Positions 17,525 through 23,392 of a stretch of DNA of 64,000 nucleotides are shown here, piece after piece. Source of the stretch: Microbispora sp. H13382 (lineage in GTDB: Bacteria > Actinomycetota > Actinomycetes > Streptosporangiales > Streptosporangiaceae); NCBI RefSeq assembly GCF_014161445.1, contig NZ_JABBXA010000012.1, positions 1 through 64,000 of the forward strand, in the 5' to 3' direction. Position 1 is the stretch's first letter. Every line of letters begins with the position of its first letter. The translations under genes were made by a program, and so were the position numbers. The notes beneath the pieces are model-generated. The model made no database searches, was not told where the DNA came from, and worked only from the letters and a program-made list of their open reading frames with translations.

Positions 17525-18588
17525 GCGATCTTCTCCACGGGCCGGTAGTCCATGTCGTAGCCGAAGGCGCGCGGGCCCGCCGTCTCCAGGCCCTTCCGCG
17601 TACGCCACAAGGGGTCGCAGGGCCAGGCCAGCACGGTCACCCGCTGGCCGTACCGCAGCCCCTCGGTCTGGATCGCCGTGGCCGTCTGCGTGTCGACCAC
17701 CGTGATCAGGTCGGGCACCATGGCCCGGACCCGGCCGTCCTCGACGGCGACGAGGTTCTCGTTCTGGATCTCCAGCCGCAGCGTCCTGCCCCGGTCGCCG
17801 CCGGTGCCCTCGATCGTCGCCGTGCCCCGGGCGAAGCCGCCGGTGGTCCTCCGCTCCAGGTCGGCCAGCTTGCCGTTGATCAGCCGTACCGCGCCGAGCT
17901 CGGCGGTCAGGGCGGCGAGGGGGTCCGCGGCGCCCTCGGTCGCCCGCCCGACCGCGATCGCCCGGCTCACCGTGCCCTCGATCACCGCGCCCGCGCACTC
18001 CCGCGCGGTCAGCACGTAGTCGGCCATCAGGGCGCTCGACCCCGCGGCCACGCAGACCGCGCGGGCGATCTGCTCCGACCACAGGCCGTCGACCGGCCGG
18101 ATCGTCACCACGTTGCCGACGACGTCGGCCATGACGACGAGGTTGGCGGGGATTCCGGCCACGTACATCGAGACCATCTGGACCTCTGGGAAGGCCCGGC
18201 CCATCGCGTCCGCGTCGAGCAGCGGCAGCCCGAGCCGGGCCGCCCAGGCCACGGGAGCCACGCCGTTGCCCCCGCCGATCTCCGAGGACATCACCGCGGC
18301 GGGCGGCCGGCCCAAGATCCGCTCGATCTCCCCGGCGATCCTGACCGGCTCGTCCGTGCCGTGGACCATCTCGTTACTCACCGTCGGGGCGCCGATCCCG
18401 GACAGCGGCAGCACGAGGGCGTCGCCGGGCAACTCGTCCAGGGCGACGAGCGGCACGTCACCGTGCTCGCGGATCGCGCGCCGCGCGGCGATGGCTCCGG
18501 GGCGGACGTCGCCCCCGCCACCGGTGCCGAGCACGGCGCAGCCGCGGGCCAGGGCGGAGACGTCCTCCAGCGTGATGCGGGCCTGCAT
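17521..18588 (-). CDS. DUF917 domain protein (S-Me-THD family)
   Basis: Protein of 355 aa with the DUF917 pattern: an ARGCAVLGTGGGGDVRPG loop near the start, LPLSGIGAPTVSNEM, SSEIGGGNGVAPVAWAARLG, DADAMGRAFPEVQM and a C-terminal region ending RPVEKIA. The family is linked to hydantoinase-type genes and named for an S-methyl-thiohydantoin desulfurase activity, so a step on a hydantoin-like ring is plausible. ATG 18588 is preceded by AAGG ten bases upstream; an upstream TTG would add 12 residues of unlikely composition. It is the first gene of the long minus-strand operon, with paired palindromes 37-82 bases upstream. Confidence 0.88.
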   Translation of the reverse strand: MQARITLEDVSALARGCAVLGTGGGGDVRPGAIAARRAIREHGDVPLVALDELPGDALVLPLSGIGAPTVSNEMVHGTDEPVRIAGEIERILGRPPAAVMSSEIGGGNGVAPVAWAARLGLPLLDADAMGRAFPEVQMVSMYVAGIPANLVVMADVVGNVVTIRPVDGLWSEQIARAVCVAAGSSALMADYVLTARECAGAVIEGTVSRAIAVGRATEGAADPLAALTAELGAVRLINGKLADLERRTTGGFARGTATIEGTGGDRGRTLRLEIQNENLVAVEDGRVRAMVPDLITVVDTQTATAIQTEGLRYGQRVTVLAWPCDPLWRTRKGLETAGPRAFGYDMDYRPVEKIA

Positions 18589-18624
18589 GCGGGGAGCCTT
18601 CACCACCGGACGGCCGCCCCTCAA

Positions 18625-18670
18625 TGTCGCCCTGCGACAGTAATCGCCTATTTGTTGTGGCGCCGCGACA
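18625..18670. promoter_or_regulatory. Paired TGT-N9-ACA operator upstream of the DUF917 operon
   Basis: TGTCGCCCTGCGACA at 18625-18639 and TGTGGCGCCGCGACA at 18656-18670 are both perfect TGT-N9-ACA palindromes. Their centres (18632 and 18663) are 31 bp apart, about three helical turns. They sit between dadA and the DUF917 gene, upstream of its start. The same arrangement occurs upstream of dadA and hyuA1. Confidence 0.68.
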
Positions 18671-18690
18671 AACCGTCAGCTTTGTCGCGG
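18663..18690 (-). terminator. Hairpin downstream of dadA
   Basis: CCGCGACAAA at 18663-18672 and TTTGTCGCGG at 18681-18690 form a perfect 10-bp stem with an 8-nt loop. It lies 17 bases past the dadA stop on the minus strand. It overlaps the right arm of the operator pair, so it may serve both as terminator and as part of the control region. Confidence 0.5.
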
Positions 18691-18706
18691 CACCGCGACG
18701 GAGCCG

Positions 18707-19966
18707 TCAGCGCAGGGGATCGCACTCCCGCAGGGCGGCGGGCTGCTTGCCGGTGGTGATCTGCTCGGCGAGGAGCCGTCCGGTGACCGGGCCCTGAGCC
18801 ATACCCCACATGCCGTGCCCGCCTGCCACGTAGATCCCCGGAGCGTTCGTCGCACCGACCAGCGCCCGCCCGTCGGTCGTGACCGGCCGCGGACCGACCC
18901 AGACGTCGGTGCGTTCCTCCCAGCGCACGCCCTTGAGCAGGGGGCGGGCGGAGGCGATGATCGCCTTGAGCCGGGCCTCGACGATCGGGGCGTCCGGGTC
19001 GCGGAACTCCATGGTGCCCGCCACGCGCAGCCCACCCTGGTAGGGCGTGCAGGCCACCCGCACGTCCGGCAGGTAGATCGGGCCGGGGACGGGGTGGTCC
19101 ACCGGCACGGTGAACGAGTAGCCGCGGCCGGCCTGCACCGGGACGCGTACGCCCCAGCGGCCCGCCAGCCGGGACAGCCAGGCGCCGGTGGCCAGCACCG
19201 CCGCGTCGGCGGACAGGACGGCGCCGTCACGGGCCACCACGACGACCTTCTTGTTGTCGGTGCGCACGTCCGCGACCTCGAAGGTCTCCACGGTCGCGCC
19301 TCGGGCGACGACGGCCTCGCCCAGGGCGTGCACGAAGCGGCCGGGGTCGACGTAGCGCTGCCCGTTGATCCGCACCCCCGCGCCCAGGGCGCCGGAGGCG
19401 AGCGGCATCGCCTCGGCCAACTGCGCGGCGTTCAGGACGTCGTGGTCCACCCGCTGCCCGGCGGCGGCCATTCTGCGCAGCTCGTGGAGCAGGCCCGCGG
19501 CCTGGCGCGGCGTGCGGAATCCGGCGGTGATCGGCGCGTCCTCGACGGGCGCGGCCACGCCGTTCGCGGCGAGCACCTCGTACGCCTCGATGCACTCCTC
19601 GTTGAGCGGCAGGCCGGCACGGACCGCCCGGGTCCACGACGACCACCGGCAGTTGGCGGCGAATCGGGTCAGGAACGCCCACAGGCCCGGATCGACGGTC
19701 GCCGGGACGTGCAGCGGCGCGGCCGGGTTCACCAGCGAGCGCAGGCCGTAACGCAGCACGGAGGGCTCGTTCAGCGGGATGGCCAGGCCGGGCGCGATCC
19801 AGCCCGCGTTGCCCCACGACGCGCCGGCGGCCACGCCCCGGCGGTCGACCACGGTGACCTCCACACCGCGTTCCTGCAGGAACCACGCGGTGGACAGGCC
19901 CACGATCCCCGCCCCCACGACGATCACCGACCCCGGCCATTCGTTCACGCGCTCGGCGCCGGACAT
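18707..19966 (-). CDS. FAD-dependent D-amino acid dehydrogenase (DadA-like)
   Basis: Flavoprotein oxidoreductase of the DAO family, 419 aa. It carries a dinucleotide-binding loop (VIVVGAGIVGLSTAWFLQER, residues 14-33), the DadA hallmark GASWGNAGWIAPGLAIPLNE and a C-terminal FAD contact (YVAGGHGMWGMAQGPVTGRL). The family oxidises D-amino acids to 2-oxo acids and ammonia, passing electrons to the respiratory chain; other glycine- or proline-type amines are possible substrates. ATG 19966 follows GGAGG at a 6-nt spacing. Its promoter region has the same paired palindromes as the hydantoinase genes, which suggests it takes the amino acid released by ring opening. Confidence 0.88.
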   Translation of the reverse strand: MSGAERVNEWPGSVIVVGAGIVGLSTAWFLQERGVEVTVVDRRGVAAGASWGNAGWIAPGLAIPLNEPSVLRYGLRSLVNPAAPLHVPATVDPGLWAFLTRFAANCRWSSWTRAVRAGLPLNEECIEAYEVLAANGVAAPVEDAPITAGFRTPRQAAGLLHELRRMAAAGQRVDHDVLNAAQLAEAMPLASGALGAGVRINGQRYVDPGRFVHALGEAVVARGATVETFEVADVRTDNKKVVVVARDGAVLSADAAVLATGAWLSRLAGRWGVRVPVQAGRGYSFTVPVDHPVPGPIYLPDVRVACTPYQGGLRVAGTMEFRDPDAPIVEARLKAIIASARPLLKGVRWEERTDVWVGPRPVTTDGRALVGATNAPGIYVAGGHGMWGMAQGPVTGRLLAEQITTGKQPAALRECDPLR

Positions 19967-20030
19967 ATCCCACCTCCACACAGGCGACTGCTCTCCCGTT
20001 CAGGATGGCCCGTACGGCGTCGCGGACCGT

Positions 20031-20076
20031 TGTAGGAGCCACACAATCGCGACGCTCCTGTTGTGGGGTGCTGACA
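20031..20076. promoter_or_regulatory. Paired TGT-N9-ACA operator upstream of dadA
   Basis: TGTAGGAGCCACACA at 20031-20045 and TGTGGGGTGCTGACA at 20062-20076 are both perfect TGT-N9-ACA palindromes with centres 31 bp apart (20038 and 20069). A second dyad, AGGAGC/GCTCCT, is nested between them. The pair lies 65-110 bases upstream of the dadA ATG and just past the stop of the second pucR gene. Confidence 0.66.
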
Positions 20077-20081
20077 ACCTC

Positions 20082-21611
20082 CTAGTCGTCCTCCGCGGCG
20101 AGAGTGATGACCATGGCGAGGCGCTTGCGTGGGTCGTCGAGGTGCAGCGGGGTCACCTCGCTCATCCTGCGCAGCCGGTTGCGCACCGTGTTGGCGTGCA
20201 CGCCGAGCCGTTCGGCGGCGACCGCGAGATCGCCCTGGGCCTCCAGCCACGCCCGCAACGTCGCCACGTAGTGGGTGTCGTGGAGTGCGTCGTGGCGGCG
20301 CAGCGCGCTCACCGGCCCGCGTGCGGGGGTGCGGCCCGCGCGCGCCGCGGCACGCAACCGCTGGAGCAGGATGTCGTCCCAGGACTCGTCGTACGCGGGC
20401 GGACCGGCGTGCGAGGTGTCCCTCTCATGCAGCGCCAGGCACTCCTCCGCCTCCTGCCGGGCGGCCGGCAGGTCCGCCGGCTGCGCCGCCGCGCCGATCC
20501 CGGCCGCGACGCGCACCCGCGACGGCAGCCCGGCCGCCAGGATGGCCACCCAATCCCGTGCCGCCGCCGCCCCCGCGTCCGGCAGGACGGTGTAGAGCGT
20601 GTCGCCCAGCAGCGCGCTTCTCCCGGGCCTGGACCACCCGAAGCCGGTGGTGGCCCGTTCGAAGGCCAGCAGGAGCATGGCGTGCGGCTCCTCGGTGGTG
20701 TGCGTGCGCACCGCCACGACCCGCATCTCCCGCGCGGCCAGCCCCAGCCGACTGACCACGGTCGCGGCGTCGGCGGTGCCCTCGAGCAGCCGGACGACCA
20801 GGTCGGACTCCACCTGCCGTTCCAGGTCCGCGCTCGCCCGGGAGCGGAGCAGGTGCAACGCGACGGTGCGCGCGCCGTTCGCGAGCGCGGTGTGCCGCGT
20901 CCCGGTCAGGGGGCTGCCGCACGTCACCCATACGGACCCGAGCAGCTCGCGACCGGCCCGCACCGCCACCGCCATCCGCCCGGTCATGCCGTGCCGCGGA
21001 TCCGGTTCGACGAACATCGGCTCGTCCGTCGCCGCCAGCCGGGCGAACACCCCACGCTCGCGGAAGACCTCCCGCAGCCGCTCCGGGACCTGCCGCACCA
21101 GGATCGTCTCCAGCCGGGCCGGGTCGCCCGCCTGCTGCGAGCGGGAGTAGGCGAGCACCCGCGAGAGCGGGTCCTCGATGGTCACGGCGCCTCCGACGGC
21201 GTCGGCCAGGCTGTCGGCCAGCGCGAACAGGTCCGTGGGCCCGCGCCCCGACTCGGTCTCCCGCCCTTCGAGTACCAGTCCGTAGACCACGCCGACGAGG
21301 TGGCTCCACGAGACCGCGGGATCGACCAGCATCACCGCCACGTCGTTGCTCTCGCCGGCCACGGTCGCCTCGCGCGCGGTCTCGGCGCCCGCGCGCACCA
21401 GGACCACCGTGGCCTGCGCCGCGACCGCCCACCGCACCGCCTCGGTCACCGATCCGGCTCCCACGGCCACGAGCACGTCGCCGGTGACCCGGCCGTCGGT
21501 CGCGTCCGGTATCGCCACGCTGCGCAGCCGCGCCGTACGCCTGTCGGGCCGGCCGCACAGCCGCACGCCGTACGCGCCCAGCACGTTGACCAGGCGATCC
21601 AGCGTGATCAT
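20082..21611 (-). CDS. PucR/CdaR-family transcriptional regulator (second copy)
   Basis: Regulator of 509 aa. The C-terminal PucR helix-turn-helix is clear (DLAVAAERLGVHANTVRNRL, then RRMSEV). The N-terminus is a PucR-type sensor domain (SVTEAVRWAVAAQATVVLVR), and a GAF-like region occupies the middle. ATG 21611 has AGGAG seven bases upstream, better than the TTG six bases before it. It lies upstream of dadA in the same direction and probably senses the substrate or product of the pathway. Whether it activates or represses cannot be told from sequence. Confidence 0.88.
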   Translation of the reverse strand: MITLDRLVNVLGAYGVRLCGRPDRRTARLRSVAIPDATDGRVTGDVLVAVGAGSVTEAVRWAVAAQATVVLVRAGAETAREATVAGESNDVAVMLVDPAVSWSHLVGVVYGLVLEGRETESGRGPTDLFALADSLADAVGGAVTIEDPLSRVLAYSRSQQAGDPARLETILVRQVPERLREVFRERGVFARLAATDEPMFVEPDPRHGMTGRMAVAVRAGRELLGSVWVTCGSPLTGTRHTALANGARTVALHLLRSRASADLERQVESDLVVRLLEGTADAATVVSRLGLAAREMRVVAVRTHTTEEPHAMLLLAFERATTGFGWSRPGRSALLGDTLYTVLPDAGAAAARDWVAILAAGLPSRVRVAAGIGAAAQPADLPAARQEAEECLALHERDTSHAGPPAYDESWDDILLQRLRAAARAGRTPARGPVSALRRHDALHDTHYVATLRAWLEAQGDLAVAAERLGVHANTVRNRLRRMSEVTPLHLDDPRKRLAMVITLAAEDD

Positions 21612-21676
21612 GGGCAACTCCTGTCCGAGACCCGGTGGCGGTGCCCGTCCCGCACGCGGCCCCTCCGGGAAACGCC

Positions 21677-21712
21677 GAAGGCCCGGTCTCCGTTTCCGGA
21701 GGCCGGGCCTTC
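21677..21712 (-). terminator. Terminator hairpin after the first initiator tRNA
   Basis: GAAGGCCCGG at 21677-21686 pairs with CCGGGCCTTC at 21703-21712. The stem continues inward with CTCCG/CGGAG, giving about 15 bp. It lies immediately downstream of the tRNA on the minus strand and ahead of the pucR gene. Confidence 0.75.
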
Positions 21713-21718
21713 GTCTCT

Positions 21719-21795
21719 TGGTAGCGGGGACAGGATTTGAACCTGCGACCTCTGGGTTATGAGCCCAGCGAGCTACCGAACTGCTCCACCCCGCG
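21719..21795 (-). tRNA. tRNA-fMet (CAT), first copy
   Basis: The 77-nt gene starts CGCGGGGTGGAGCAG and ends CCCCGCT-ACCA with the CCA encoded. The anticodon stem-loop CTGGGCTCATAACCCAG gives anticodon CAT with three consecutive G:C pairs, and position 1 (C) does not pair with position 72 (T). Both are initiator features. It differs from the copy at 23234-23310 by one base in the D-loop (GTTCGG against GCTCGG). Confidence 0.96.
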
Positions 21796-21942
21796 TCGTT
21801 GTGTTTGTTAGCTTACCCCCACCGGGGACCAGTGCCAAATCGGTTTCCTCTCGAACGTGACAGCAGGAGCGGCACATCGTCGAGGACCGGAGCCCTGACC
21901 TGTCCGGCCAGCAGCCCGCGCCCTCAGCGGTCGGATTGTGCT

Positions 21943-22305
21943 TCAGTCCGTGGAGTAGGAGATCCAGAACTTCGGCGGATCCGCCAAAGGGTCGATCAAT
22001 TGATAGCGGGCTTTCGGTGTCGGGTCGATGCTGCGCAGAGTGATCAGCCTCTGGTCGTTCGCCTCCTGCAACACGGCCAAGGCACCGGGGAGACCCGCAG
22101 CGACTGTCGCGATGGCAATCCCCATCCCTGCCAGGCCATGGTGCTTGTGTGGATACTCAACTCGATGCAGGCCCGAAGCCGCGATCGCCGCCACCTCCCG
22201 CGGACGTTGCATCTGCCGCCCGTCGTTTGTCACAACATTCAGAACGAAGGCGGTGAGGGCCTGGTAGAGCGGCTTGGGGACGTTCTCATCCAGCAGCAGC
22301 CTCAC
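21943..22305 (-). CDS. PIN-like toxin of VapC45 type
   Basis: Protein of 120 aa starting VRLLLDENVPKPLYQAL, the acidic N-terminal motif of PIN-like nucleases of the VapC45/DUF5615 group. VTNDGRQMQ (second acidic position) and a C-terminal region of Ile/Leu and Asp residues follow. These toxins are thought to cut RNA with a metal ion held by the Asp/Glu residues. GTG 22305 lies inside the 3' end of the antitoxin gene (20-bp overlap); the frame extends upstream but only as a shadow of that gene. Together they form a type II toxin-antitoxin operon. Activity is inferred, as the family is divergent from classical PIN proteins. Confidence 0.75.
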   Translation of the reverse strand: MRLLLDENVPKPLYQALTAFVLNVVTNDGRQMQRPREVAAIAASGLHRVEYPHKHHGLAGMGIAIATVAAGLPGALAVLQEANDQRLITLRSIDPTPKARYQLIDPLADPPKFWISYSTD

Positions 22306-22948
22306 GCGGTCCTCTCGGGGGGTCGTAGCTGTCGACGTAATCGGCGAAATCCGCGGCCTGCAGCGCGGCCGTCGCGGTGACGCTGGGGTAGTAGACAGGA
22401 ATCCGATCAGCCGGAACGCCGTCCCGGAGGAGCGCGGCGACCTCGTCATAAGGCACCCGCGTGCCCTCGATCACCGGGATTCCACCCCTGACCGCCGGAT
22501 CCACCGTGACGTGGTCACGCGGGCGCAGGAGGTCGGGAATATGGCGACCGTCTCGATAGAACGGGCGCAGGACGTCCACCATCTCGTGAATGACGATGTT
22601 CTTCTTACTGCGGACCAGATCGACGGCCTGAGCCGGCTCCACCAAGTAGATGCTGCTGCCGTCGGCCACGAGGCGGTACTCCGAAAGGTGCTCACGCTCT
22701 CCCAGATCATCGCGGAGCGTGTCCAACGCCCTTCTGATCTTCTGCAGCGAAGCGTCGTTGCGCAGCTTGACGCAGGTTCGCAACGCCATGACGTCCCTGA
22801 AGGAGTACAGGACGGGACGGACAGTGGAGATTTCGGGAACCAGCAGAGCCCCACGACCCGAACCGGCCTTCCGCCAGTGGGCGAGCTGGCGAAGCGTGGC
22901 ACCCGACAGCGCCGCGGCGAGCTTCGGACTGTAGGACAACCGCTTCAC
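22286..22948 (-). CDS. VapB45-like antitoxin (MerR-like HTH plus DUF433)
   Basis: Protein of 220 aa. The N-terminus resembles a MerR-like winged helix (AAALSGATLRQLAHWRKAG). The C-terminus is a DUF433 domain (VRGGIPVIEGTRVPYDEVAA, then LLRDGVPADRIPVYYPSVT). This layout matches VapB45-type antitoxins, which bind the operon promoter and the toxin. The start is uncertain: GTG 22948 sits very close to a strong GGAGGAGG, so a TTG nine bases downstream may be used. The codon use is less GC-extreme than in neighbouring genes, which fits horizontal acquisition. The pair sits between two initiator tRNA genes. Confidence 0.78.
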   Translation of the reverse strand: MKRLSYSPKLAAALSGATLRQLAHWRKAGSGRGALLVPEISTVRPVLYSFRDVMALRTCVKLRNDASLQKIRRALDTLRDDLGEREHLSEYRLVADGSSIYLVEPAQAVDLVRSKKNIVIHEMVDVLRPFYRDGRHIPDLLRPRDHVTVDPAVRGGIPVIEGTRVPYDEVAALLRDGVPADRIPVYYPSVTATAALQAADFADYVDSYDPPRGPREAAAG

Positions 22949-23168
22949 CTCCTCCTACCGGGCATGCGGACGTTGCACGGCCCATCATGGTAAAGATCTC
23001 CCCGATGTTCCCGGTGTTCCCGGCGTCCTATGCAGCCGATCATCGCCCCTGTTCAGAGGCCCGGGCATATCCACTCAGGTGGCGCGGTGATCGTGAACCA
23101 TCGCCCTGACAAGCCGGTCCAGCATGGTCGTCGTGAACACGCCGATTCGGCGCCTAACGGCTTGCACC

Positions 23169-23229
23169 ATGGCCGGTTACCGGCCATCGAACATGAAGAA
23201 GCCCTCGAACCCATGGGTTCGAGGGCTTC
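23169..23229 (-). terminator. Two tandem hairpins after the second initiator tRNA
   Basis: Positions 23198-23229 form a perfect 32-bp palindrome (GAAGCCCTCGAACCCA and its reverse complement). Downstream on the minus strand, 23169-23187 adds an 8-bp stem (ATGGCCGG/CCGGCCAT, 3-nt loop). A TTCTTC stretch follows the first hairpin. They end transcription of the tRNA before the toxin-antitoxin operon. Confidence 0.75.
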
Positions 23230-23233
23230 CATT

Positions 23234-23310
23234 TGGTAGCGGGGACAGGATTTGAACCTGCGACCTCTGGGTTATGAGCCCAGCGAGCTACCGAGCTGCT
23301 CCACCCCGCG
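23234..23310 (-). tRNA. tRNA-fMet (CAT), second copy
   Basis: A 77-nt initiator tRNA with the same anticodon loop, G:C-rich anticodon stem and unpaired first base as the copy 1.5 kb away, and with encoded CCA. Only one D-loop base differs. The repeated block extends a few bases beyond the gene on both sides (TTGG before, GTCG after). Confidence 0.96.
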
Positions 23311-23392
23311 TCGGCTCTACGAGGTTATCCCGGTATCGGGCGGGAGGCAAACCGGAGCCCCGCGCCGTGTGGGGCGCGGGGCTCCGGAGGGT

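Noticed and set aside
23075-23170. A 31-codon minus-strand frame between the tRNA terminator and the antitoxin gene
   Set aside because: Too short, no ribosome-binding site, and its start lies inside a hairpin; could be a gene relic.
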